Positions 55,759-63,761 of a stretch of DNA of 64,000 nucleotides are shown here, piece by piece; the first letter of the stretch is position 1; each line of letters begins with the position of its first letter. The notes under the pieces were generated by a model. The model did no database searches. It was not told the origin of the DNA and saw only the letters and a program-made list of their open reading frames with translations. Origin of the DNA: Pseudovibrio denitrificans JCM 12308 (GTDB lineage Bacteria; Pseudomonadota; Alphaproteobacteria; Rhizobiales; Stappiaceae); assembly GCF_001310815.1 (NCBI RefSeq), contig NZ_BAZK01000016.1, positions 56,120 through 120,119 on the forward strand, read 5' to 3'. The position numbers were made by a program, and so were the translations under genes.

Positions 55759-57549
55759 ATGGATAAGCCGTTTCGCGACGGGGTAGGGCACCGCCGGGCT
55801 GCGGCTTTTGTCTTCTGTCTTGCATTGTCCCTCAGCTTTACGGGGTTGTTTTATGCAGCCCTGAGCGCTGACCACCTCAACATCTATGAGGTGGTTCGGA
55901 TCGCACTGCTGTTCATCAGCACGCTCTGGCTTTCCTGGGGTGGGGCAACTGTTTTGCTGGGCCTTCTTTATGGCCGCTCTGTTAAGCCTCTTGATGCTGA
56001 TCCGCGCGCTCTGCCAGCTTCTGCCACAGCAATTCTGATGCCGATCTATCATGAGGATGCACCAGAAGTTGCTGCGCGCCTTGCTGCCATGATGGATGAT
56101 TTGCGGGCAAAGAATGCAACACACCTGTTTCACTGGCATGTGCTTTCTGACAGCCGCAATGATGAGATTGCGGTGCAGGAAGAACAGGTTGTTCGTCAAC
56201 TGGTTGCGCGCTATCCGGAGCAAAAGATCTTCTACCGCCGCCGGACTGACAACCATGGCCGGAAGGCCGGGAATGTGGCCGAGTTTGTGCAGCGTTGCGG
56301 TGGCGCCTACCGTTACATGGTGGTGCTGGATGCGGACAGCCTGATGCGTGCCGACACACTGGTGCATATGGTTGGCCGTATGGAAGCGGAGCCAAACCTT
56401 GGCCTGCTGCAGACCGTGCCGATGCTGGTTGGTTTGAAAAGCTATTTTGGCCGTAGCCTGATGTTTGCCTCTGGCATGTTTGGCCGTGCCTATGCCTTTG
56501 GCCTTGCTGCCATGCAGGGTGAGTGCGGACCTTTCTGGGGTCACAATGCCATCATCCGTACCCGAGCGTTTGCCTCCAGCTGTGGTTTGCCGGAGCTGGA
56601 TGACACGGCGGCGTTTGGCGGTCATATTCTAAGTCACGACAGCGTTGAATCTGTGCTGTTGGCGCGTGCGGGCTGGCAGGTGGAGTGTGATCCTCGGATC
56701 ACCGGTTCCTATGAGGCTGCTCCTGAGAATATTCTGGGATATGCCGCGCGTGACCGCCGCTGGTGTCAGGGTAACCTGCAGCATTCCCGTGTGGTTGGTG
56801 CTCGTGCTTTGAAGCCCTGGGGCCGGTTCTCCCTGATGCTTGGCATCATGTCTTATCTGAGCTCCCCGGTCTGGGCTGCGTTTTTGCTGGCCAGCCTGTT
56901 TGCTCCGCTGGATCTGCCTGTGCTGGAAGCTTACACCTTCAAGAACCATCTGCCGGTTCTGGGTCACATTCCAATGAGTGCGGCGTATGAAGGTGCAGCT
57001 CTGTTGTTTGGTGTTGTTGCGCTGCTGGTGCTGCCAAAGACGCTTGTTGTTCTGAAAGAAGTGTTTTTGGGTGATCAGACGACCTCTCGCAAAGGTGTTC
57101 TGGGCGGTTTTGTTGAGCTGATCAGCTCAGCGGTTTTCGCTCCGGTTCTGATGGCGTTCCAGTGTCGCTCCGTGTTTGAGGTTCTGATGGGCCGTGACAG
57201 TGGGTGGACCAATGCTCATCGCGATGCGGCGCGCCTTCCATTGCTGGAATGTTTGCGGTCTGTTTGGTGGGTGAGCGTGATTGGTGCGCTGGCCATGGGC
57301 TTGAGCTGGATTGGTGAAGCCGCGCTGTGGCTGTGGGTGATGCCGGTTGCACTGCCGATGTTGCTGGCACCGTTCATCATCTGGGCAAGCTCTTACAATG
57401 TGGGCAGTCGTGCTGCCGAGCGTTTGGGGTTTGTGCTTTCCTCTGATCAGAAGGGCGCAGCGCAACTGCTTGCCCATGTGGAAAAATACTCCGCAGATCT
57501 TAGGTATAACCCGTTCATTTGTGCTTTGAGGGCCACATCCACCAGCTGA
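55759..57549 (+). CDS. opgH: Glucans biosynthesis glucosyltransferase OpgH/MdoH
   Basis: Inner-membrane family 2 glycosyltransferase that polymerises the beta-1,2-linked glucan backbone from UDP-glucose. 596 residues. Two N-terminal helices, then the GT domain with ILMPIYHEDAPEVAARLAAM, HVLSDSRNDEIA, MVVLDADS (DAD motif near residue 190) and the RRWCQGNLQHSR (QxxRW-type) acceptor motif, followed by membrane helices. The N-terminal extension of E. coli OpgH is absent. GGAGCGG precedes ATG 55759. A long hairpin contains the stop codon. Confidence 0.95.
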   Translation: MDKPFRDGVGHRRAAAFVFCLALSLSFTGLFYAALSADHLNIYEVVRIALLFISTLWLSWGGATVLLGLLYGRSVKPLDADPRALPASATAILMPIYHEDAPEVAARLAAMMDDLRAKNATHLFHWHVLSDSRNDEIAVQEEQVVRQLVARYPEQKIFYRRRTDNHGRKAGNVAEFVQRCGGAYRYMVVLDADSLMRADTLVHMVGRMEAEPNLGLLQTVPMLVGLKSYFGRSLMFASGMFGRAYAFGLAAMQGECGPFWGHNAIIRTRAFASSCGLPELDDTAAFGGHILSHDSVESVLLARAGWQVECDPRITGSYEAAPENILGYAARDRRWCQGNLQHSRVVGARALKPWGRFSLMLGIMSYLSSPVWAAFLLASLFAPLDLPVLEAYTFKNHLPVLGHIPMSAAYEGAALLFGVVALLVLPKTLVVLKEVFLGDQTTSRKGVLGGFVELISSAVFAPVLMAFQCRSVFEVLMGRDSGWTNAHRDAARLPLLECLRSVWWVSVIGALAMGLSWIGEAALWLWVMPVALPMLLAPFIIWASSYNVGSRAAERLGFVLSSDQKGAAQLLAHVEKYSADLRYNPFICALRATSTS

Positions 57550-57572
57550 GCAGCTGGGATGTGGCCCTCTTT
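57528..57572 (+). terminator. Long hairpin terminator overlapping the opgH stop codon
   Basis: GAGGGCCACATC pairs with GATGTGGCCCTC around an inner CCAGCT/AGCTGG stem. The opgH stop (TGA 57547-57549) is in the loop. It is followed by TTTGTATC, so the T tract is weak. Translation to the stop would disrupt the left arm. Confidence 0.72.
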
Positions 57573-57633
57573 GTATCTGGCGTTTTGTCTAGTGTTTAAG
57601 CTTCCGGTCTGGGTCTCCATGGGGGATGAGTGA

Positions 57634-59202
57634 ATGCCGGAAGAGACAGTTTCAACCCGCTTTTGGTGGCGACCGGCGGGCGTTGTTGTTCTGATTGCAG
57701 GCTACTTGCTGCTGCATTTGCTTTTGCGCGGCACTTTCTCTCCCACCCTCAGTACGGATGACATGTTTGAGAACGTGTTTGTGCAGGAGTTGAAGCTTGG
57801 CTATCAGGTGCGCCAGCCTCCCGTTTACGAGTGGCTGCTTTATGGCGTGCAGAAGATTTTTGGTCCGACCATCTGGAGCTTTCTGGTTCTCAAGTATTCG
57901 CTGGTGTTGTGTTTTGCGCTGTTTCTTTATGGCGTGGCGCGGCAGGCCATTGCCAATGAGAAGCTGGCGGCTTTGGCGGTGTTCTCCTGGGTGGCGTTCT
58001 ACCAGATCGGCTTCAACCTGCATGAGGGGGTGACCCACACAGCGGTGCTGATGGCCGCCTCTGCCGCCACGGTCTACTGCTTCCTTTGGGTGTTGCGGGA
58101 CAAGACGGTTGGGGCGGCAGTGTGTCTGGGTCTTGCTGTTGGATTTGGGATGCTCTCCAAGCACTCATACGTTCTGGTTCCCGCCGCGATGTTTCTGGCG
58201 GCCTTAAGTGATCGTCACTGGCGCGGGCAGATACGGTTGCCGTTGCTCGTGGCCTCTGGTGTGATCGCGGTGCTGCTGTACAGCCCCTACCTCTATTGGG
58301 TTGTCAGCAGCGAACAAGCCTTGGTCGGCTCGGCCCTCAATGTGATGCGGGAGGGAGAGCAGGGGAGTGATGTAACTCGCATTTTGACCGGTGAACTGCG
58401 CTTGCTCACCAGCCTGCTTGGCTTCTCCGCCCCGTTTCTGCCCTTGGTCTTGCTGCTGTTCTTCCCGGCGCTGTTTGGTAAGGGGAAGGTGAGGGAGCGT
58501 ACTGCTTCTGATGCAGAGATGTATCGCGTCGGCCAACTGCTGCAACGCGCTCTGCTGATCTCGCTGGCCCTGGCGTTTACGGGCGTTCTGCTCAGCGGTG
58601 CGCAATACATCAAAGAGCGCCACATGCATCCGGTGCTGTTGCTGCTGCCGCTGGTGATCTTCTTCCAGATCTCGCGCAGGACCTATGCGGCACGATCGGT
58701 GAAAATCTACAGCAGCGTTCTGGCGGTTCTGGTTCTCGTCGTCCTCGGCATCCGCATCTCAGGCTTTCTGGCGCCCGACAAAAAAATGTGCGGCGGCTAC
58801 TGCCGACATATGAAACCCTACGAGGACCTCGGCGAGCAGCTCAAAGCGCAATTCCCGGAGGCTGCACAGGCGACCATCGTCTCTCTGGATGAATACACCG
58901 GCGGCAACCTGCGCGTCACCTTGCCAGACGCCCGCCACATCATCCAAAGCTTCCAGCCCAGCACAGATCAGCGCACGGATTGCTTTATCGTCTGGGATAT
59001 GGGCGACGATGGTACCAATCGCGGGATACAAACCGCGCTCAGCAGCAGTGGGTTTGCGTCCAGTAAAACTCCGCCACATGACAAAACATTGCGTTCCCAC
59101 CAGATCGATGTGAGCTGGCCTCATTTGTGGAAGAAGGAGAACTTCCGTAAAACCACATTCGGGATCGCCAAAGTGGATAGCGATTCTGAAATTTGTCGCT
59201 AG
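57634..59202 (+). CDS. ArnT-like/GT39 family membrane glycosyltransferase
   Basis: 522 residues with many predicted helices. Early acidic motif LSTDDMFENVFVQELKLGYQ in the first periplasmic loop, where GT-C fold enzymes carry catalytic Asp/Glu, and RQPPVYEWLLYG after it. Other family elements: FGMLSKHSYVLVPAAMFLA and a C-terminal soluble domain of about 130 residues with a Cys pair MCGGYC. Family members use undecaprenyl-phosphate sugars as donors for lipid A or glycans. Its neighbourhood with opgGH suggests envelope glycan modification, but this is an inference. Confidence 0.82.
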   Translation: MPEETVSTRFWWRPAGVVVLIAGYLLLHLLLRGTFSPTLSTDDMFENVFVQELKLGYQVRQPPVYEWLLYGVQKIFGPTIWSFLVLKYSLVLCFALFLYGVARQAIANEKLAALAVFSWVAFYQIGFNLHEGVTHTAVLMAASAATVYCFLWVLRDKTVGAAVCLGLAVGFGMLSKHSYVLVPAAMFLAALSDRHWRGQIRLPLLVASGVIAVLLYSPYLYWVVSSEQALVGSALNVMREGEQGSDVTRILTGELRLLTSLLGFSAPFLPLVLLLFFPALFGKGKVRERTASDAEMYRVGQLLQRALLISLALAFTGVLLSGAQYIKERHMHPVLLLLPLVIFFQISRRTYAARSVKIYSSVLAVLVLVVLGIRISGFLAPDKKMCGGYCRHMKPYEDLGEQLKAQFPEAAQATIVSLDEYTGGNLRVTLPDARHIIQSFQPSTDQRTDCFIVWDMGDDGTNRGIQTALSSSGFASSKTPPHDKTLRSHQIDVSWPHLWKKENFRKTTFGIAKVDSDSEICR

Positions 59203-59220
59203 TTCCTACGTGGTGTTTTG

Positions 59221-59673
59221 ATGTTGAAGATACGTGTTGCCGGTCCTGAAGACCTTGAAGCTGTTGTACAAATGATGAACGGAGGGGCTTCCTCCCAACG
59301 TGTTCATCTGGAAAGCGGTGAGATTGACACGTACAGACCAGCTTTCCTCGCCATCCAGCAGGCGGCAGATACCGATATTTATGTTGGCGAGCTGGACGAG
59401 GGCGAGCCAGTGGCGACATTTCAGCTGTCCTTTCTGATCGGACTGGCTTTTAACGGCAAACCGCGTGGGCAGATTGAAAGCATGCATACCCGCTCTGACA
59501 TGCGCGGCAAGGGGCTTGGTAAGGCGATGCTTTCACATGCAGTTGAGTTGGCGCGTGAAAAGGGCTGCTGTATGGTGCAGCTCACATCCAATAAAGAGCG
59601 TGCCGATGCGCACCGCTTTTATGAGAGCAACGGATTTGTGCCGACACACGAAGGCTTCAAGCTGGTTTTCTAA
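59221..59673 (+). CDS. GNAT family N-acetyltransferase
   Basis: 150 residues. The acetyl-CoA motif is MHTRSDMRGKGLGKAML, with N- and C-terminal parts VAGPEDLEAVVQMMNG and FYESNGFVPTHEGFKL. The acceptor is unknown. ATG 59221 is used; a TTG directly before is also in frame. It begins 18 bases after the GT39 stop, on the same strand. Confidence 0.87.
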   Translation: MLKIRVAGPEDLEAVVQMMNGGASSQRVHLESGEIDTYRPAFLAIQQAADTDIYVGELDEGEPVATFQLSFLIGLAFNGKPRGQIESMHTRSDMRGKGLGKAMLSHAVELAREKGCCMVQLTSNKERADAHRFYESNGFVPTHEGFKLVF

Positions 59674-59795
59674 CTGTTAACCGGCCGGGACATCGAATGT
59701 TTCTTGCTGGCTAGTTCTGAAATAAGTTTCGTATCTGACCGGCAGTGCCAATCCCTTACTTCCGCTTTGCTTCTATTCTTGTTTTCAGGTGACCC

Positions 59796-60503
59796 ATGGC
59801 CGCAACACAGACCAAACCTATTGAGCTTTATTACTGGCCAACGCCGAATGGCTGGAAAATCTCCATCATGCTGGAAGAACTGGGCGTTCCCTATGATCTG
59901 AAACTGGTGAACATTGGGCGCGGAGAACAGTTTGATCCTGAGTTTTTGAAGATTGCCCCAAACAACCGCATGCCTGCCATTGTTGACCCTGAAGGGCCGG
60001 GCGGCGAACCCATTTCCATTTTCGAGTCCGGGGCAATCATGCAGTATCTGGGGCGCAAGTTTGACCGGTTCTACCCGTCTGATGAGCGCGGCCGCGTGGA
60101 AACTGAGGAATGGCTGATGTGGCAGATGGGCGGGTTTGGACCCATGCTTGGCCAGAACCACCATTTCCGCATTTATGCGCCTGAAAAAATTGAATACGCC
60201 ATGACCCGCTATTTTAATGAAACCCACCGGCTTTATGGGGTGCTCAACAAGCGGCTTGCAGATCGCTCCAATGTGGCTGCCGGAGAGTACACTATTGCTG
60301 ATATGGCGATTTTTGGCTGGTCTCATCGTTGGGAGCGCCAGGGTATGGATCTGGATGAGTTCCCGCATGTGAAAGCCTGGCGTGAGCGGTTGCTAGCTCG
60401 ATCAGCTGTTGTGAAAGGGCTTGAAGTTGGCAAGGCAGAGGCTGACAGCTCCAATATTGCGGAGGATAAACAGGCACAATCTGTGTTGTTCAACCAGCGC
60501 TGA
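59796..60503 (+). CDS. Glutathione S-transferase family protein (YfcG/Ure2p-like)
   Basis: 235 residues with a thioredoxin-like N-terminal domain (IELYYWPTPNGWKISIMLEE) in which the N-terminal Asn/Thr region typical of disulfide-bond oxidoreductases YfcG and YghU is seen, then PAIVDPEGPGGEPISIFESG (glutathione site cis-Pro and ES). The C-terminal helical domain contains TIADMAIFGW. Expected activity is glutathione-dependent disulfide reduction rather than classical conjugation. ATG 59796 follows AGGTGA. Confidence 0.88.
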   Translation: MAATQTKPIELYYWPTPNGWKISIMLEELGVPYDLKLVNIGRGEQFDPEFLKIAPNNRMPAIVDPEGPGGEPISIFESGAIMQYLGRKFDRFYPSDERGRVETEEWLMWQMGGFGPMLGQNHHFRIYAPEKIEYAMTRYFNETHRLYGVLNKRLADRSNVAAGEYTIADMAIFGWSHRWERQGMDLDEFPHVKAWRERLLARSAVVKGLEVGKAEADSSNIAEDKQAQSVLFNQR

Positions 60504-60634
60504 TACCTGCAACGATCAGCAGTTTTAAGCTTCAATCACGACACCGGCACTTTAAGTTGATTTGAACCGGCGTGCCGCCAAATTTAGGCTCTCGCAGAAT
60601 GATAAATTGAAATCACTTGCGAATGGACCTTGAT

Positions 60635-61180
60635 ATGATACGGGCTCAAAAAATACTGCTGACTTCCCTTTTTCTGGCTGTTTGGGCGCTGATCTCTCCC
60701 GTTTCAGCGGCCTCCTTTGAAGATCCAAAGTTCAGCCTTGAACTGAGAGATGCGAATGGCACGAAAACACTTGGTGAGGCTTTCACCAAAGGGCCAGCTA
60801 TTTTGCATTTCTGGGCGACCTGGTGTCCAAACTGCCGCGTTGAGCTTCCAGCGATGGAGCGCTTCGAAGATGAGCTGAAAGTGCAAGGTCTTGATGGCCA
60901 GTTTGTCGTGGTTGCGCTGGAAGATGTTCCTTATGGCCGCATTCAAAGCTTCCTGCAGGATCGTCTGGGTCTTGAGCGCTTTACCAGCTATCAGGCTGTC
61001 GATATGCAGGCGATGGGTACTGCGTTCCAGGTTGCAGCCATGCCCTACACAATCTTTCTGGATGAAAACGGCGGTGTTCTTGGTGGAATTCCAGGATCGC
61101 TGGAATGGGATGCTCCCCAGATCCAAGAGACCTTTATCGGCCACCTTCAGGGCAAAGGTACCATTGCCTCAGGGAACTAA
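60635..61180 (+). CDS. TlpA-like redoxin, periplasmic
   Basis: 181 residues from ATG 60635. N-terminal hydrophobic segment ILLTSLFLAVWALISPVSA serves as signal or anchor. The thioredoxin-fold active site is HFWATWCPNCRVELP (Cys64, Cys67), with the cis-Pro in AAMPYTIFLDENG. Proteins of this type reduce periplasmic disulfides or assist cytochrome c maturation. Its partner is unknown, and no ccm genes are adjacent. Confidence 0.87.
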   Translation: MIRAQKILLTSLFLAVWALISPVSAASFEDPKFSLELRDANGTKTLGEAFTKGPAILHFWATWCPNCRVELPAMERFEDELKVQGLDGQFVVVALEDVPYGRIQSFLQDRLGLERFTSYQAVDMQAMGTAFQVAAMPYTIFLDENGGVLGGIPGSLEWDAPQIQETFIGHLQGKGTIASGN

Positions 61181-61221
61181 GTGTGCGTATGAGGTGAAGT
61201 CACCTCAGACTGATAATGCGT

Positions 61222-61857
61222 TTATTTGGAGCCCGGCATGTTCGGGCTCTTTTTCATGCGGCTTGTGAGCGCTTCCATTGTGATGTCGATGGCGGGGAAG
61301 ATTTGATCCAGCGGAGTTTCAAACTTGACCATCTGAATAATGCCTTCAAACGCCATCATGAAATAGTCCACCAGATGATCAATGTCTTCCGGCGTTTGCA
61401 GATCACTTTCAAATTTAACCAAACGCCTGCGAATTTCAGCAGCCCATTCAAGGCGCAGGGCGAGATATTCTTTTCCCAAAACGGGATCAAACCGGCCAAT
61501 TTCTCCAATAGTTGACCAGTAAAGACTGCCTTCGATGCGGTTCTGCTCTTCGCAAAGCTCTGCAAAATCAGTCAACATCAGATACATGCAGGAATAGATA
61601 TCGGCGTACATGGCCGAACTGGAGCTGACCTGCTGGCTGAACCGCATGAAGTACCAACGCATGGCCGGGGCGACGAGATCATGCTCTCCTTCGAACCTTT
61701 GCCTCAGCAGATCAGCATCAATATCAGCAGCTTCAGCGACTGCATCCATGTTCGCGGCTTCGCGCCCCTTTCGCAGCAGCAGCTGGAAGGCAATCTTGAA
61801 AATCTCTTCCAGCCTATGCGGCGGGATTAAATCATCGGGATTCGTGTTGCTGGCCAT
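61222..61857 (-). CDS. TetR/AcrR family transcriptional regulator
   Basis: 211 residues from ATG 61857 (MASNTNPDDL). The N-terminal helix-turn-helix region reads RLEEIFKIAFQLLLRKGREA, then AVAEAADIDADLLRQRFEGE, a slightly diverged TetR domain. The C-terminal part contains HLVDYFMMAFEGIIQMVKFE, typical for TetR ligand domains. The target is unknown. It converges with the redoxin gene, and a terminator hairpin falls within its last codons. Confidence 0.82.
   Translation of the reverse strand: MASNTNPDDLIPPHRLEEIFKIAFQLLLRKGREAANMDAVAEAADIDADLLRQRFEGEHDLVAPAMRWYFMRFSQQVSSSSAMYADIYSCMYLMLTDFAELCEEQNRIEGSLYWSTIGEIGRFDPVLGKEYLALRLEWAAEIRRRLVKFESDLQTPEDIDHLVDYFMMAFEGIIQMVKFETPLDQIFPAIDITMEALTSRMKKSPNMPGSK
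61229..61254 (+). terminator. Terminator of the redoxin gene inside the end of tetR
   Basis: GAGCCCG pairs with CGGGCTC around 7 bases, followed by five T. On the plus strand it follows the redoxin stop by about 50 bases; it overlaps the last codons of the convergent tetR gene. Confidence 0.82.
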
Positions 61858-62068
61858 GAACCGCTGAACCATCCTTAGATTTCTGCTCACGCAAACCAAA
61901 AGCAGATGCCATGCCTTTCTGGCATAATCTCGAAAAGTTCGTGCTCAGATGCCAGTCAGCAAGGTGTTCAAGGGCTTGTCCTTAGCATATAGCGGGAAAA
62001 GAACAGGAAACGAATGCTGCGAGATATGTCTCAATTTGTTGAGTTTTCGACGCTCAAGAGGGGAAGGG

Positions 62069-62500
62069 CTAGCGGCGTTGCCAATTGACGTTTTCGCAGA
62101 AGTTGAGGACGACTTTTTTGCAGCCTGTCATTCTTAAAAGACCGCTGGGCAGAAGGTGCAGATCTATGCTGACTTCGTATCCCCGCCGTGGGTCATATCC
62201 TTCTGCTTGCCATTTGTTTTCACCAGCCGCTTTTATGTTCCAAAGAACTCGGAGACCGAGAACTTTGCGTGCGCGTTTTGCGGTGTCGTGGTTTCGCAGA
62301 TCCAATACGTCTTGTTGTCGTTGCCCATCAGGTGGCCTGAAGGACTGCAACCGTGCGCACATGGCTGTGCCGCACTGGGAAATGTTGATGATTGCGCCTT
62401 TTGCCGTTTGCCAGAGGCCGTGCAAATCGGAGCTATGGGCAGGAGCTGCCAAAGGAGCCATGAAAAGAAAGAAGTAAAAGATGATGCCTGGACGGATCAT
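62069..62500 (-). CDS. DUF2147 domain-containing protein A, secreted
   Basis: 143 residues. N-terminal signal peptide IIFYFFLFMAPLAAPAHS. The DUF2147 core is recognisable: LHGLWQTAKGAIINISQCGT, CARLQSFRPPDG, then LGLRVLWNIKAAGENKW and a Cys pair TGCKKVVLNFCENVNW. Function unknown. It follows a hairpin at 62516-62551. Diverged paralogue of the gene at 62602. Confidence 0.8.
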   Translation of the reverse strand: MIRPGIIFYFFLFMAPLAAPAHSSDLHGLWQTAKGAIINISQCGTAMCARLQSFRPPDGQRQQDVLDLRNHDTAKRARKVLGLRVLWNIKAAGENKWQAEGYDPRRGYEVSIDLHLLPSGLLRMTGCKKVVLNFCENVNWQRR

Positions 62501-62515
62501 TTCCAACCTGTTTGC

Positions 62516-62551
62516 CTAATCACCTGCTGCATTCAAGGAGCAGGTGATTAG
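62516..62551. promoter_or_regulatory. Perfect 13-base inverted repeat before DUF2147 gene A
   Basis: CTAATCACCTGCT pairs with AGCAGGTGATTAG around a 10-base loop. It lies 15 bases upstream of ATG 62500 and 50 bases after DUF2147 gene B. No T tract follows on the minus strand, so it is more like an operator or leader hairpin than a terminator. Confidence 0.5.
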
Positions 62552-62601
62552 CTAACATAACAGGCCTGTTTCGGCTTGGGCCCTTTGAGCCTAAGGTAAA
62601 T

Positions 62602-63012
62602 TTACTTTGTACGGGTCCAGGTATCGCCTTTACAGAAGATCAGAACGCAGCCTTCAAGTTTTAGCTTGTTGTCAGAAACCAGTTCCATCTTACCGGAGTA
62701 AGTCTTGCCATCTTCTGCGTTATAAACCTTCCCTTTCCAGCTATTTTTGCCATTTGGCTTCATACCAAGAATGGTTTTTGTACCGATCAGCGAACGATCA
62801 CGCAGTTTTGGATCCGGGTTTTCGGTATCTTTGCGTGGCTTTTTCAGCCAGACAATGTTGCCGCACAGATTGCCCCCACATTTGGAGATCTTGATTTTTG
62901 CAGTCCCATTAGCCCGCATCCAGGTGCCTGTTGCATCTGCAGCCATGGCCGATGTGGTGAGGCCGAGCGAGAGCAGGGCGGCCAGAGATGTCTTCAAAAA
63001 GGGTGCTTTCAT
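62602..63012 (-). CDS. DUF2147 domain-containing protein B, secreted
   Basis: 136 residues from ATG 63012, which follows GGGAGGA. Signal peptide TSLAALLSLGLTTSAMA. The mature part has TGTWMRANGTAKIKISKCGG and CGNIVWLKKPRKDTENPDP, then a C-terminal GCVLIFCKGDTWTRTK. The Cys pattern resembles that of protein A. Function unknown. It probably has its own promoter in the 63.0-63.3 kb spacer and may be co-transcribed with protein A. Confidence 0.85.
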   Translation of the reverse strand: MKAPFLKTSLAALLSLGLTTSAMAADATGTWMRANGTAKIKISKCGGNLCGNIVWLKKPRKDTENPDPKLRDRSLIGTKTILGMKPNGKNSWKGKVYNAEDGKTYSGKMELVSDNKLKLEGCVLIFCKGDTWTRTK

Positions 63013-63252
63013 GGTTCCTCCCAAAACACTGAAGTTTTTAAGAATGACTTTACCTTATCGTAAGCTCAGGAATGTGCAAGGCAATCAATCAGTGGACTAG
63101 ACATGTTCTCCCCGGACTTGATTCGCACAACCCATCAAATCATTCAGTGCAATATCCCTTGGTTTACACCGTGACAGAACTACTTAAATTTTGCTTTTGA
63201 GGCCGCTTTTTTCGTTTCAATCATGGTTTTTAACCGCCTTTTTAGAGTGTCA

Positions 63253-63284
63253 AAATCTAATAGTCCGCGACGTCAATTAGATTT
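63253..63284. promoter_or_regulatory. Operator-like inverted repeat upstream of the Sel1-like gene
   Basis: AAATCTAAT pairs with ATTAGATTT (9 bases each) around 14 bases that include GTCCGCGAC. It lies about 85 bases upstream of ATG 63370, in a gene-free spacer with DUF2147 gene B on the other side. Confidence 0.45.
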
Positions 63285-63369
63285 CGGGGAGGTCATGAGC
63301 CTCCTCTTATCTCATCAAAAATTACGAGCAATGCCAAACGAGTTCACTGTGTTTTAGGAGAGAGATTTA

Positions 63370-63638
63370 ATGACTGTGTTGCAGTTTGATGGCGTAATTC
63401 ATCGGCATGTAAAGCAAAATGCGTGCGAAGTGGAATCTCTGTTACGGCGTGGTCTTGATGCAGCTCCGGCAAAGCGGGTGCTTGCGATCTGATTGAAGCG
63501 CACAAATGGTTTAATCTGGCTGCCATGCGCGGTAGCACTCAAGCGGTGCGATATCGCCGCGAGGTATCTCAGGAAATGTCCAATACGGAAATCGCAGAAG
63601 CGCAGCGCGCGGCCCGGGACTGGCTTTCTGTGCATTAA
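63370..63638 (+). CDS. Sel1-like repeat protein (frameshifted)
   Basis: Small alphaproteobacterial protein of about 89 residues joined. Opening MTVLQFDGVIHRHVKQNACE and the Sel1-like motif SSGKAGACDLIEAHKWFNLA, then AMRGSTQAVRYRREVSQEMS and RAARDWLSVH at the end. The frame breaks near 63458 (one base lost in CTTGATGC): before it the product ends VLAI, after it the second half is in the next frame. AGGAGAGA lies upstream of the ATG. Sel1 repeats usually mediate protein binding. Role unknown. A terminator follows. Confidence 0.8.
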
Positions 63639-63650
63639 TGCGAGTTCTAC

Positions 63651-63682
63651 AGCTTGTCGCGGCTCACATGCGACAAGCTTTT
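63651..63682 (+). terminator. Rho-independent terminator after the Sel1-like gene
   Basis: AGCTTGTCGC pairs with GCGACAAGCT around 9 bases, then TTTTG. It starts 12 bases past the stop. Confidence 0.82.
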
Positions 63683-63714
63683 GACTTGGGTGGGGCGATG
63701 CCTGCTACATTGTC

Positions 63715-63761
63715 TGTGATGCTGTGATGCTGTGATGCTGTGATGCTGTGATGCTGTGATG
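63715..63761. repeat. Short tandem repeat, TGTGATGC, nearly six copies
   Basis: The 8-base unit TGTGATGC is repeated five times exactly, then TGTGATG. Located in the spacer after the Sel1-like gene. It is the kind of tract prone to slippage. Confidence 0.92.

Noticed and set aside
55693..56625. Open frame of 310 codons on the minus strand opposite opgH
   Set aside because: Shadow of opgH; no coding signs of its own.
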